The notes beneath the pieces were generated by a model. That model made no database searches. It was not told the DNA's origin and saw only the letters and a program-made list of their open reading frames with translations. Source: Clostridia bacterium (GTDB taxonomy: Bacteria > Bacillota > Clostridia > CAKSNL01 > HGM11501). Taken from it: a DNA stretch of 25,840 nt. Every line of letters begins with the position of its first letter. The first letter of the stretch is position 1. The position numbers and the translations under genes are program-made. Below, one piece after another: positions 1-7,889 of this stretch. The DNA lies in NCBI GenBank assembly GCA_900766735.1, contig CAAFWO010000023.1:1-25840 (forward strand). Direction: 5' to 3'.

Positions 1-2
1 AA

Positions 3-18
3 TAATCCTGACGGATTA
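3..18. other. small stem-loop downstream of pyrG
   Basis: TAATCC and GGATTA form a perfect 6-bp stem with a four-base loop. It lies about 100 bp past the pyrG stop codon. No long T run follows on the minus strand, so calling it the pyrG terminator would be weak. The 113 bases beyond pyrG show no supported gene. Confidence 0.3.
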
Positions 19-113
19 TGAGGTTTTTTAACACAGCAATTCGCAAAAAAGATGTTTTTATGGCGTTACTGTTTTATCGTGGGCCGGCATTTTCGCATCC
101 GTTTTTTGTACTG

Positions 114-1730
114 TCAGTCGTTGTCTCTGTGAGCGAGCGCTGCTTTGATAAATGCTGCGAATATCGGCTGCGGTCTGTTCGGCCTCGACTTAAACTCAGG
201 GTGGAACTGAACTCCGACATAGAAGGGATGATCCGAAAGCTCGATCGTCTCGACCAGTCTGTCGTCGGGCGAAACGCCGCTTATCGTCATGCCGTTCTCG
301 ACAAGCGCTTTTCTGTACTCGTTGTTGACCTCATATCTGTGTCTGTGGCGCTCATATATAAGATCCTCGTTATATATATCGTGAAGCATCGACGTCGGCG
401 AAACCTTGCACGGATAAAGGCCGAGCCTTAACGTGCCGCCCATCTTGTCAACGTCGATCTGGTCGGGCATTAAGTGAATTACCTGGTGCTCGGAATCGGG
501 AGCGATCTCCTCGCTGTTCGCGTTGGCAAAGCCCAAAACGTTTCTCGCATAGTCGATGATGGAAATCTGCATTCCGAGGCAGATGCCGAAATACGGCATC
601 CTGTGCTCGCGGGCAAACTTCGAGGTTGCAATCATGCCCTCGATGCCTCTGTCACCGAATCCGCCGGGAACGATTATTCCGTCAACGTCATTAAAATACG
701 ACGCCGCGTTTTCGTCGGTCACCTCTTCGGAGTCGACCCATTTGATCTTAACGTTGCAGTCATTCGCGATTCCGCCGTGATAAAGAGCCTCCATAACGCT
801 CAAATATGCGTCGTGCAGAGCGACATATTTTCCGACGAGAGCAACCGTCACTCCGGGCTTGTCGCGAAGAGACTTAATCTTGTCGACCATGTTTCTCCAC
901 TCGGTAAGATCGGGCTCGGAATCGGTGAGCGAGAGCCTTCTGCAAACGACCTTTGCGAGGCCTTCGCGCTCCAAGTCAAGCGGAACTTCATATATCGAGC
1001 CGGCGTCCAGATTGGGGATAACGCAGTCGCCCGAAACGTTGCAGAAAAGGCCCATTTTGTCGCGCGAGCTCTTCTCAATCGGATATGAGCTTCTGCAAAC
1101 CAGAACGTCCGGCTGGATACCGATGGACAAAAGCTCCTTGACAGAGTGCTGTGTGGGCTTCGTTTTCTGCTCACCGCTCATCGGAAGATAGGGAAGCAGA
1201 GTAACATGTATGTACATGCAGTTTTCCTTGCCGACCTCGGCAGAAACCTGACGGATCGCCTCTAAGAACGGCAGGCTTTCCATATCGCCGACAGTGCCGC
1301 CGATTTCGGTGATGACGATATCTGTCTTCCCGTCCTTGCCGACGCGGTAGATGCGCTCCTTGATCTCGTTTGTGATGTGCGGAATGACCTGAACGGTGCG
1401 GCCTAAGTATGCGCCTTCGCGCTCCTTGCTGATGACTGACCAGTATACCTTTCCGGTGGTAACGTTGCTGTTCTTGCTTAAGTTTTCGTCCGTGAAACGC
1501 TCATAATGACCGAGGTCAAGATCCGTTTCCGCGCCGTCGTCGGTAACGAAAACCTCGCCGTGCTGGAACGGGCTCATAGTGCCCGGATCGAAATTGATAT
1601 AGGGGTCGAACTTCTGGATCGTGATGTTATAGCCCCTCGCCTTTAAAAGACGCCCCAGTGACGCCGCGGTAATTCCCTTGCCGAGACCCGACACAACGCC
1701 GCCTGTGATAAAGATATACTTTACTGACAT
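114..1730 (-). CDS. pyrG: CTP synthase
   Basis: Makes CTP from UTP, ATP and glutamine in the cytoplasm, the last step of de novo pyrimidine nucleotide synthesis. The 538-residue length is normal for the family. The N-terminal synthetase domain starts with a P-loop-like GGVVSGLGKG (residues 10-19). The C-terminal class I glutamine amidotransferase has PGGFGDRG (355-362), the nucleophile Cys384 in FGICLGMQ, and His510/Glu512 in QFHPEF. The start is supported by a CGGAGG ribosome binding site just upstream. The gene begins only 18 bp after the aminotransferase stop, so it is probably cotranscribed with that gene and the Lrp-type regulator. No pyrG attenuation leader (the G-rich initial transcript known in Bacilli) is possible at this position. 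Confidence 0.97.
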   Translation of the reverse strand: MSVKYIFITGGVVSGLGKGITAASLGRLLKARGYNITIQKFDPYINFDPGTMSPFQHGEVFVTDDGAETDLDLGHYERFTDENLSKNSNVTTGKVYWSVISKEREGAYLGRTVQVIPHITNEIKERIYRVGKDGKTDIVITEIGGTVGDMESLPFLEAIRQVSAEVGKENCMYIHVTLLPYLPMSGEQKTKPTQHSVKELLSIGIQPDVLVCRSSYPIEKSSRDKMGLFCNVSGDCVIPNLDAGSIYEVPLDLEREGLAKVVCRRLSLTDSEPDLTEWRNMVDKIKSLRDKPGVTVALVGKYVALHDAYLSVMEALYHGGIANDCNVKIKWVDSEEVTDENAASYFNDVDGIIVPGGFGDRGIEGMIATSKFAREHRMPYFGICLGMQISIIDYARNVLGFANANSEEIAPDSEHQVIHLMPDQIDVDKMGGTLRLGLYPCKVSPTSMLHDIYNEDLIYERHRHRYEVNNEYRKALVENGMTISGVSPDDRLVETIELSDHPFYVGVQFHPEFKSRPNRPQPIFAAFIKAALAHRDND

Positions 1731-1748
1731 TTTTTCATCCTCCGCTAA

Positions 1749-2918
1749 CTATATATATTTTTCCGCAAATTTTCTGATTCTGTCAAGCGCCTTGGTGATG
1801 CTTTTAACCGAATATGCATATGAACACCTGATGAAGCCCTCTCCGGACTCACCGAACGCATTTCCCGAAACGACGGCAACGCGCTGGTCCATTAAAAGCT
1901 TTTCGCAGAATTCATCGCTTGTCAATTTTGTTTTCCTGATGTCGGGAAAAACGTAGAACGCGCCGAGAGGCTCGAAACAGTCAAACCCCATGTCGCGGAA
2001 GCCCGAGACCATTAAACGGCGGCGCATATTGTATTCGTCGCGCATCGCGGCAACCGCACTGTCGCAGTTTTTGAGCGCCTCGATCGCGGCGTACTGGCTC
2101 GTCGTCGGCGAGCACATGATGGCGTACTGGTGCACCTTTAACATCGGCTTTATGATCTCTTTCGGCGCGCAGACATAGCCCAGACGCCAGCCGGTCATCG
2201 CAAAAGCCTTGGAAAATCCGTTGATATAGATCGTGCGCTCGCGCATCCCCTCGATCGACGCGATGGAGATGTGCCCCTCCGGAGTGTAGTTAAGCTCCGA
2301 ATATATCTCGTCCGTCAGGCACAGAATGTTTGTTTCTTTAAGATATGCCGCAATGCTTTCAAGATCGGCGCGCTCCAAGACAGCGCCGGTGGGATTGTTG
2401 GGATAAGGGAGGACGATCGCCTTCGTTTTCGGCGTTACGGCCGCCTTGATTTCCTCTGCCGTGATGCGAAAATCATTCTCCGCCTTTGTCGCGATCGGCA
2501 CGGGAACGCCGCCTGCTAAGAGCGTGAGCGGCTTATAGCACACAAAGCTCGGCTCCGGAATCAGGATTTCATCTCCGGGCGAAATAATCGTGCGAAGCGC
2601 CGCGTCGATAGCTTCGCTTCCGCCGACAGTGACGAACACCTCGTCTTCATTATATAAAAGGTTATATTTTCTTTCAAGATAACGGCAGATCTCCATGCGG
2701 AGCTCCTTTAAGCCCGCGTTTGCCGTGTAGTGCGTGTTTCCCTTTTCGAGCGAACGGATGCCAATGTCGCGCACGTTTCTCGGCGTTGCAAAGTCAGGTT
2801 CGCCCACGCCTAATGAAACAACGTCCTCCATCTCGTTCACGACGTTGAAAAGCTTTCTGATACCGGACGGGGGAAGGGAAGTCACCGTCGGTGAAAGCAG
2901 TTTATTATAATCTAACAT
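1749..2918 (-). CDS. class I/II PLP-dependent aminotransferase
   Basis: Fold-type I aminotransferase of the AspC-like family, about 389 residues. The PLP lysine lies in SKAFAMTGWRLGY (Lys about 237 from this start). NNPTGAV and DEIYSEL, which bind the cofactor, are present, and GEGFIRCSYA holds the C-terminal substrate-carboxylate arginine. A longer frame opens with TTG at 2933, but GGAGGG lies directly upstream of the ATG at 2918, so that ATG is the better start. The gene follows an Lrp/AsnC regulator by 11 bp and precedes pyrG by 18 bp. Substrate is not readable from sequence. Aspartate, alanine or aromatic amino acids are all possible, and the Lrp partner favours an amino-acid role. Confidence 0.9.
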   Translation of the reverse strand: MLDYNKLLSPTVTSLPPSGIRKLFNVVNEMEDVVSLGVGEPDFATPRNVRDIGIRSLEKGNTHYTANAGLKELRMEICRYLERKYNLLYNEDEVFVTVGGSEAIDAALRTIISPGDEILIPEPSFVCYKPLTLLAGGVPVPIATKAENDFRITAEEIKAAVTPKTKAIVLPYPNNPTGAVLERADLESIAAYLKETNILCLTDEIYSELNYTPEGHISIASIEGMRERTIYINGFSKAFAMTGWRLGYVCAPKEIIKPMLKVHQYAIMCSPTTSQYAAIEALKNCDSAVAAMRDEYNMRRRLMVSGFRDMGFDCFEPLGAFYVFPDIRKTKLTSDEFCEKLLMDQRVAVVSGNAFGESGEGFIRCSYAYSVKSITKALDRIRKFAEKYI

Positions 2919-2929
2919 AATGCCCTCCG

Positions 2930-3406
2930 TCAAACCATCAATTCGCGGTCATCGCGCCCAACCTCGTCAAAGATAACGCCCTCGCGCTTATAGGTCTTTA
3001 ACATAAAGTGAGTCGAAGTGGAAATAACGGAGTCCATCTGCGAAAGGTGCTCCGAAACGAACATGGCAACGTCCTTAATGGTCTTTCCGTCAACAAACAC
3101 GGCAAGGTCATATGCGCCGCTCATGAGGTAAAGGTGGTGCACCTGCTCATAGCAATAAATGCGCGAAGCGATCGCGTCAAACCCTTCGCCGGCGCTCGGA
3201 GTCACCTTAAGCTCGATCAGAGCGGACACGGTGTCGGGGCTCAATTTATCTGTGTTTATAAGAGGCTTGTAGCCCAGAATAATCTTCTCGTCTTCAAGCT
3301 TCTTGATCTCGGCGGCGACTGCGGCCTCACTCAAGCCGGTCATCGTTGCGATCTCGGCGTTGGTAATGCGTGCGTCTTTTCTGAGAATTTCAAGTATTCT
3401 GTTCAT
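2930..3406 (-). CDS. Lrp/AsnC family transcriptional regulator
   Basis: 158 residues with an N-terminal winged helix (NAEIATMTGLSEAAVAAEIKKL, about 16-37) and a C-terminal RAM/AsnC ligand-binding domain, including the LMSGAYDLAVFV strand typical of the family. Such proteins form dimers or octamers and sense amino acids. The AGGAGG site upstream of ATG 3406 supports the start. It is the first gene of a probable operon with the aminotransferase and pyrG. A perfect 14-bp palindrome between its promoter and its start suggests autoregulation. The effector is unknown. Confidence 0.92.
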   Translation of the reverse strand: MNRILEILRKDARITNAEIATMTGLSEAAVAAEIKKLEDEKIILGYKPLINTDKLSPDTVSALIELKVTPSAGEGFDAIASRIYCYEQVHHLYLMSGAYDLAVFVDGKTIKDVAMFVSEHLSQMDSVISTSTHFMLKTYKREGVIFDEVGRDDRELMV

Positions 3407-3426
3407 AATCTGCCTCCTTAAAAATT

Positions 3427-3440
3427 ATTGTAAATACAAT
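3427..3440. promoter_or_regulatory. palindrome, candidate Lrp-type operator
   Basis: ATTGTAAATACAAT is a perfect inverted repeat with 6-bp arms and a 2-bp centre. It lies between the -10 box and the ribosome binding site of the Lrp/AsnC gene, where a bound repressor would block the operon. Binding by the encoded regulator is inference. Confidence 0.5.
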
Positions 3441-3448
3441 TACATTTC

Positions 3449-3477
3449 ATTATATAACAAACTGACTGAAAAATCAA
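3449..3477 (-). promoter_or_regulatory. sigma-70 promoter of the Lrp-aminotransferase-pyrG operon
   Basis: Read on the minus strand: TTGATT (3477-3472), a 17-bp spacer, and a perfect TATAAT (3454-3449). It is about 45 bp upstream of the regulator start. Confidence 0.75.
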
Positions 3478-3491
3478 TTGCTTTTTCATAC

Positions 3492-3522
3492 AAAAAAGGG
3501 CTGAATTTTTCAGCCCTTTTTT
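3492..3522. terminator. intrinsic terminator downstream of galE
   Basis: AAAAAAGGGCTGAA and TTCAGCCCTTTTTT form a perfect 14-bp stem with A and T runs on both sides. It lies about 20 bp past the galE stop, so it most likely ends galE transcription, and it also insulates the next operon. Confidence 0.85.
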
Positions 3523-3542
3523 CGTAAGCCGTTTTTTATTGG

Positions 3543-4556
3543 TCAGTCTCCGTATCCCGAGGGGTTGTTTGACTGCCAGCGCCACGAGTCGCGGCACATA
3601 TCCTCAAGTGTCTTTTCAGCCTTCCAGCCGAAGTCGTTAAGTGCCTTTTTGGGGTCAGCATAGCACTCGGCAACATCGCCCGCTCTTCTGGGAGCGATAA
3701 CGTAGGGAACTTTAACGCCGTTTGCCTTTTCGAATGCCTTAACGATGTCAAGCACGCTGTAGCCGATTCCCGTTCCGAGGTTCGCGATCTCGACGCCCTT
3801 GTGCTTTGCCGAATAGTCGATCGCCGCGGCGTGACCCTTTGCAAGATCGACAACATGGATATAGTCGCGCACGCCCGTTCCGTCGTGCGTGGGATAGTCG
3901 TTTCCGAAAACGTTTAAGTGGTCAAGCTTTCCGACAGCGACCTGTGCGATGTAGGGCATTAAGTTGTTGGGAATGCCCTCGGGATCTTCGCCGATGAGCC
4001 CGCTCTCGTGCGCGCCGATGGGGTTAAAGTAGCGCAGAAGAACAACAGAAAGCTCCGGATCTGCGTGTGCGGCGTCCTTTAATATCTGCTCGATGAAAAG
4101 CTTCGTCCAGCCGTAGGGGTTGGTGCAGCTCGTCTTCATATCCTCGGTGAGCGGAACGCGCTCGGGCACGCCGTAGACCGTGGCGGAGGACGAGAAGATG
4201 ATTGAATTTACGTTGTGCTCATGCATAACTTCAAGAAGCGTGAGTGTGGTGTTTAAGTTGTTTTTGTAATACATTAAGGGCTTTGCGACCGACTCGCCGA
4301 CTGCCTTGAAGCCTGCAAAGTGAACGACGGAATCGATCTTGTTCTCGTCAAAAACCTTGGTTAAGAGCGCCTTGTCGGCAACATCATACTGATAGAATTT
4401 GGGCTTTACGCCTGTGATCTTTTCAACACGGTTCAAGCACTCTATCTTGCTGTTGGAAAGGTCGTCAACTATGATGACTTCATCGCCGCGGCCGATAAGC
4501 TCAACCGCTGTGTGACTGCCGATGTAGCCGGCACCGCCTGTTAAAAGAATGTTCAT
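3543..4556 (-). CDS. galE: UDP-glucose 4-epimerase
   Basis: Interconverts UDP-glucose and UDP-galactose with bound NAD, serving the Leloir pathway and supply of UDP-sugars for envelope polymers. At 337 residues it has typical GalE length. It has the Rossmann motif GGAGYIGSH (7-15), the SSSATVYG segment (122-129) with the catalytic serine or threonine, and the Y-x3-K pair Tyr148/Lys152 in NPYGWTK. Substrate-site segments such as RYFNPIGAHESG and YGTGVRDYIH-like GTGVRDYIHV are also present. AAGGAGG precedes the ATG. The gene has its own promoter and terminator, so it looks monocistronic. Confidence 0.96.
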   Translation of the reverse strand: MNILLTGGAGYIGSHTAVELIGRGDEVIIVDDLSNSKIECLNRVEKITGVKPKFYQYDVADKALLTKVFDENKIDSVVHFAGFKAVGESVAKPLMYYKNNLNTTLTLLEVMHEHNVNSIIFSSSATVYGVPERVPLTEDMKTSCTNPYGWTKLFIEQILKDAAHADPELSVVLLRYFNPIGAHESGLIGEDPEGIPNNLMPYIAQVAVGKLDHLNVFGNDYPTHDGTGVRDYIHVVDLAKGHAAAIDYSAKHKGVEIANLGTGIGYSVLDIVKAFEKANGVKVPYVIAPRRAGDVAECYADPKKALNDFGWKAEKTLEDMCRDSWRWQSNNPSGYGD

Positions 4557-4575
4557 TTATAAAACCTCCTTAAAA

Positions 4576-4604
4576 ATTATGAAAAGTTGATTGTTGACTC
4601 TCAA
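4576..4604 (-). promoter_or_regulatory. probable galE promoter
   Basis: On the minus strand TTGAGA (4604-4599) is followed after 17 bp by CATAAT (4581-4576), about 20 bp upstream of the galE start. The match is fair rather than perfect. Confidence 0.55.
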
Positions 4605-4648
4605 ATGTCCCCGCAAGAAACGTTTACGGGAAAAGTGTTCCCGAGATC

Positions 4649-4703
4649 TCTCCCTCCGACAAAACCTGCGGTTTTGCCACCTCCCTCTTAAGATGGAGGC
4701 AAA
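4649..4703. repeat. dispersed CTCCCTCC-type hairpin repeat
   Basis: A compact element directly after tyrS with two nested or adjacent hairpins. CAAAACC/GGTTTTG is perfect around a 3-base loop. A second imperfect stem lies around CTTAAG, with TGCC...GGCA ends. It is bounded by CTCCCTCC-like and ACCTCCCTC-like ends. Short elements of this style are scattered between genes in many gut Clostridia (general knowledge). On the minus strand it may also serve as the tyrS terminator. Confidence 0.6.
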
Positions 4704-4705
4704 AA

Positions 4706-5920
4706 TTACTTTATGATAAGCTTGTAGATGTTTTTCTTGCCCTTCTTGACAACGACAGCGCCGTCCGTAAAGTCGGACTCGGAAAGCTCTGCGTTAATGT
4801 CCGTCACCTTTTTGTCGGCAACGGTGAGGCCGCCCTGGGTGATGAGTCTTCTGCACTCGCTTCTCGAAGCCGCGATGCCGGCCTTTACCATAACGTCCAT
4901 AAGGTTTCCGAGGTCGCCCTTTTCGATCTCGACAGTGGGCATATCGCCGGAGAGCCCGCCCGAGAATACCGCCTTTGCGGCCTCTTTCGCCTTCTCGGCC
5001 TCCTCCTCGCCGTGAACGAGCTTGGTAACCTCATAAGCTAAGAGCTCTTTTGCCTCGTTGAGCTTTGCGCCATCCCATGTCTCAATGGTTCTTATAGTGT
5101 CCATATCGACGAAGGTGACCATTTTGAGCATTCTCGCAACGTCAGCGTCGTCAACGTTTCTCCAGTACTGATAGAAGTTGTAGGGCGAAACCTTTTCAGG
5201 GTCCAGCCACATTGCGCCGCCGGCTGTCTTTCCCATCTTCTTACCGTCGCTCGTCAATAAAAGCGTGAAGGTCATGCCGTAAACCTGCTCGCCCTTCACC
5301 TTGCGCACTAAGTTGATACCGCCTAAGATGTTGCTCCACTGGTCGTCGCCGCCGAGCTCGATCTTACAGCCGTATTTTTCGTTCAGCATCAAAAAGTCAT
5401 AGCTCTGCATGAGCATGTAGTTAAACTCGATGAAGGAAAGTCCCTTTTCGAGTCTCGAACGGAAGCACTCCGCCGTCAGCATCTTGTTGACCGAGAAATG
5501 AACTCCGATGTCGCGCAGAAACTCGATATAGTTAAGATTCCTGAGCCAGTCGGCATTATTCACCATGATGGCCTTGCCGTCCGAAAAGTCAATCACGCGC
5601 GAGAGCTGCTTTTTAAAGCACTCGCAGTTGTGGTTGATATCGTCAACCGTGAGCATCTTTCTCATATCGGTTCTTCCCGAAGGATCGCCGACCATGCCCG
5701 TTCCGCCGCCGACCAAGGCGATGGGAGTGTGGCCGTGGTTCTGCATGTGGCGCATTACGACCATCTGTAAAAAATGGCCGACATGGAGCGAGTCCGCCGT
5801 CGGGTCAAACCCGATGTAGAACTTGACCTTTTCCTTGCCGAGAAGCTCTCTTATCTCATCCTCGTGCGTCGTCTGCGCGATAAGTCCGCGCTCGGAAAGC
5901 ACGTCAAAAACGTTTTCCAT
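4706..5920 (-). CDS. tyrS: tyrosyl-tRNA synthetase
   Basis: Charges tRNA-Tyr with tyrosine using ATP. About 404 residues, normal for the bacterial TyrS type. The class I HIGH motif appears as HVGH (46-49) after GFDPTADSL. The KMSKS loop is KMGKT (228-232), followed by AGGAMWLD. The ELGGDDQWSN segment is typical of TyrRS. A C-terminal S4 RNA-binding domain includes SRSECRRLITQGGLTV. The frame opens at GTG 5932, but that codon overlaps the AAAGGG site, so ATG 5920 is preferred. Only about 40 bases separate the promoter from the start, so no T-box leader is present. Confidence 0.96.
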   Translation of the reverse strand: MENVFDVLSERGLIAQTTHEDEIRELLGKEKVKFYIGFDPTADSLHVGHFLQMVVMRHMQNHGHTPIALVGGGTGMVGDPSGRTDMRKMLTVDDINHNCECFKKQLSRVIDFSDGKAIMVNNADWLRNLNYIEFLRDIGVHFSVNKMLTAECFRSRLEKGLSFIEFNYMLMQSYDFLMLNEKYGCKIELGGDDQWSNILGGINLVRKVKGEQVYGMTFTLLLTSDGKKMGKTAGGAMWLDPEKVSPYNFYQYWRNVDDADVARMLKMVTFVDMDTIRTIETWDGAKLNEAKELLAYEVTKLVHGEEEAEKAKEAAKAVFSGGLSGDMPTVEIEKGDLGNLMDVMVKAGIAASRSECRRLITQGGLTVADKKVTDINAELSESDFTDGAVVVKKGKKNIYKLIIK

Positions 5921-5962
5921 TTGAATAAACACCCTTTCGAAGGAATTTTTCTTTTCATATTA

Positions 5963-5991
5963 TTATACAATAAAAAAAACGTTTTGTAAAG
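5963..5991 (-). promoter_or_regulatory. tyrS promoter
   Basis: On the minus strand TTTACA (5991-5986), a 17-bp spacer and a perfect TATAAT (5968-5963) lie about 45 bp upstream of the tyrS start. Confidence 0.75.
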
Positions 5992-6006
5992 CGAAAAATG
6001 GCGCGC

Positions 6007-6035
6007 TTGACAAAAGTTTTGCACTCTGTTATAAT
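6007..6035 (+). promoter_or_regulatory. perfect consensus sigma-70 promoter
   Basis: TTGACA (6007-6012), a 17-bp spacer and TATAAT (6030-6035) match the consensus at all 12 positions. The promoter drives the SHOCT-type membrane protein pair starting at 6060 and is divergent from the tyrS promoter. Confidence 0.88.
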
Positions 6036-6059
6036 ATCAGGCGAAAGGTAGGAAATAAA

Positions 6060-6398
6060 ATGTATAATAATATAGGAAAAAAGATCAAGGTTCTGGCCAA
6101 GGTCCTGGCGTGGATCGGGATCGCCGCGTCCGTCATTTCCGGGCTCGGCATGATAATTGTCTCCTCGCGCGCCGGCGGTGCGATGGCGCTTATCGGCATT
6201 CTCACCATGGTTTTGGGAAGCCTTCTTTCGTGGGTATCGTCGTTTGTGCTCTATGGGTTCGGCGAGATAGTCGAAAACAGCGCGCTTATTGCCGGGAAGA
6301 AGGAGCCGCCCTCGGGCGACAGGGAAAAGGCGCTTCTTAAGATGAAGGAAGAGGGCCTCATCACTGAGGAAGACTATAACGAAAAAACTGCGGAGTGA
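6060..6398 (+). CDS. small membrane protein with SHOCT-like C-terminus
   Basis: 112 residues. Two hydrophobic segments (about 14-33 and 38-63) form a likely hairpin in the membrane. A hydrophilic tail follows and ends in ALLKMKEEGLITEEDYNE, which fits the short C-terminal SHOCT motif (leucine-rich helix, GxIT-xEEY/F). SHOCT tails are found on many unrelated bacterial membrane proteins and their role is poorly known. AGGTAGG precedes the ATG and the promoter is full consensus. It ends 5 bp before the start of a second membrane protein with a similar tail, so the two are probably cotranscribed and may form a complex. No specific function can be assigned. Confidence 0.75.
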   Translation: MYNNIGKKIKVLAKVLAWIGIAASVISGLGMIIVSSRAGGAMALIGILTMVLGSLLSWVSSFVLYGFGEIVENSALIAGKKEPPSGDREKALLKMKEEGLITEEDYNEKTAE

Positions 6399-6403
6399 AA
6401 AAT

Positions 6404-7099
6404 ATGAACAAGAAATTGCACATCAATCCGGAATTTATTTTGGCGGCATTCGCGGCGCTTTGTCAGCTTGCCTGCCTTGTAATCAGCATAAAAAGCACTT
6501 ATTTTGCCATGGGCGGCGTCAGCGCGGTCACGGCAGCAATATCGGTGCTTTGGCTCATTTTTGCGGCAATACTTCCGGTCTTTTTCTTAACGGGAAACAA
6601 GCTTTTTTTAAGGCTGTCGCTCATTTTGGGCGCAATCCTTCGTGCGGTGAGCCTTATTAATACGGTTATTCAGAGCATAGGCGAAGCGGCATATGCGCTT
6701 GGCGTGGCCTACTATGCGATTCAGACGGTGACGCTCGTGCTCTTTATCCTGATGGCGGTCTCTGCGTGCTTGAAAGAGGGAAAGACAGTTTCGCTCATTA
6801 TGAGGATTTCTGCCTGCGTGCTTTTGGCTGTGAATGTTTTGATGCTCGTTCAGATGTTAGGAACGCTTGGGTATTACCACCTTGCGCTTAAATTTTATAT
6901 CATTTTAAGCTATCTTGTGGACATTTTCTTTGTCTCGGCGGTCGCGCTTTATTCCTTTAAGAGCTTTGCCGAAAAGAAAAGGGCAAGCTATAAAAACGCA
7001 GAGGAAGAATTAAGAACATTAAAAGAAAAGCGCGAAAACGGCGAGATAACGGACATAGAATACACGGCGGAAAAAAGAAGAATATTAAAAAATATATAA
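6404..7099 (+). CDS. polytopic membrane protein with SHOCT-like C-terminus
   Basis: About 231 residues with roughly five to six hydrophobic segments between 15 and 190, then a charged tail EELRTLKEKRENGEITDIEYTAEKRRIL that resembles a SHOCT motif. The open frame extends to a GTG at 6395, but CGGAG at 6391-6395 is well spaced from ATG 6404, and the preceding stop overlaps that GTG. It forms a two-gene unit with the small SHOCT protein before it and ends at a hairpin shared with the convergent DeoR gene. Function unknown. Confidence 0.75.
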   Translation: MNKKLHINPEFILAAFAALCQLACLVISIKSTYFAMGGVSAVTAAISVLWLIFAAILPVFFLTGNKLFLRLSLILGAILRAVSLINTVIQSIGEAAYALGVAYYAIQTVTLVLFILMAVSACLKEGKTVSLIMRISACVLLAVNVLMLVQMLGTLGYYHLALKFYIILSYLVDIFFVSAVALYSFKSFAEKKRASYKNAEEELRTLKEKRENGEITDIEYTAEKRRILKNI

Positions 7100-7125
7100 A
7101 GGGTGAGGCAAATGCCTCACCTTTT
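7099..7125. terminator. bidirectional terminator between convergent genes
   Basis: GGTGAGGC and GCCTCACC form a perfect stem around a short A/T loop, with A residues before and T residues after. It begins at the stop codon of the SHOCT membrane gene and overlaps the end of the DeoR-type gene, so it can end transcription from both sides. Confidence 0.8.
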
Positions 7126-7870
7126 ATATTACCGTAAGATTGGGAAAAGCCTCATTATAGTTATCGGCAGAAGAGTCCGTCACGAGGCAGTCAACCTCCG
7201 AAAGCGAGCACTGAAGATAGGTCGAAACGCTCCCGAATTTTGAAGAGTCGCAAAGAAACATTTTTTTGTCCGAGCCTTTTAACATCACGCTCCGCACGGC
7301 TATTTCATTCGGATTGACGTCATAAATAAGCCCTTTGTCCGTTAAGGAGCGCGCGGAAAAGACCGCCCAGTCGGCATGAATGGACGACAGCGCCGATATT
7401 GCGATTTGCCCTGACAAGGCGTATCTGTTCGGGTATGACTGGATTCCGCCGCTTGACACAACGTCATAATTAAACTGCGTCGCCATGCTCATTATCTCAA
7501 CATTGTTTGTGAAGACGGTGATTCCCTTAAGGTGCGAGATCTCGCGCGCAAAGAGCGACGAGGTGGACGACGCGTCGATAAAAAGCGTATCGCCCTCTTT
7601 TATTAATGCGGCGGCCTTTTTGGCAATCGCGCACTTTTGGCCGAAGCTTTTGTTGATCCGGAGAGGATAGGGCACGAGGTACGATGTGCTTTTGGCAAGA
7701 TACGCGCTCCCGTATGAGCGTGTGATGAGGCCTTCTTTCTCAAGCTCCTCCAAGTCGCGCCTGATGCTTGAATAGCTTGAATAGCAAAGCCCGGCAAGCT
7801 CACGCGCGGAGATCTTGCGCCTTGAAGCTAAGATTTCCAAAATCTTTTCGCGCCGATCGTTTTTTAACAT
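7124..7870 (-). CDS. DeoR family transcriptional regulator
   Basis: About 248 residues, the usual DeoR size. An N-terminal helix-turn-helix with the family pattern (ISARELAGLCYSSYSSIRRD and following LEELEKEGLITRSYG, about 20-58) is followed by a DeoR sensor domain of the phosphosugar-isomerase-like fold, with DTLFIDASSTSSLFA and the VFTNN segment. A longer frame reaches 7957, but GGGAG lies 8 bp upstream of ATG 7870 and the preceding extra residues do not look like a DeoR start. It is divergent from the HAD phosphatase/glycerol-1-phosphate dehydrogenase operon, and repeated TTTGAACATTTG boxes lie between them. It is therefore the likely repressor of that operon, with a phosphorylated polyol or sugar as a plausible inducer (inference). 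Confidence 0.9.
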   Translation of the reverse strand: MLKNDRREKILEILASRRKISARELAGLCYSSYSSIRRDLEELEKEGLITRSYGSAYLAKSTSYLVPYPLRINKSFGQKCAIAKKAAALIKEGDTLFIDASSTSSLFAREISHLKGITVFTNNVEIMSMATQFNYDVVSSGGIQSYPNRYALSGQIAISALSSIHADWAVFSARSLTDKGLIYDVNPNEIAVRSVMLKGSDKKMFLCDSSKFGSVSTYLQCSLSEVDCLVTDSSADNYNEAFPNLTVI

Positions 7871-7889
7871 ACCGACAACTCCCTTAAAA

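Noticed and set aside
474..1088. 204-codon plus-strand open frame opposite pyrG
   Set aside because: Fully antisense to a clear pyrG gene, with no start signal or recognisable family.
5921..5991. Possible T-box leader of tyrS
   Set aside because: The promoter is only about 40 bases before the start codon, which leaves no room for a T-box structure.
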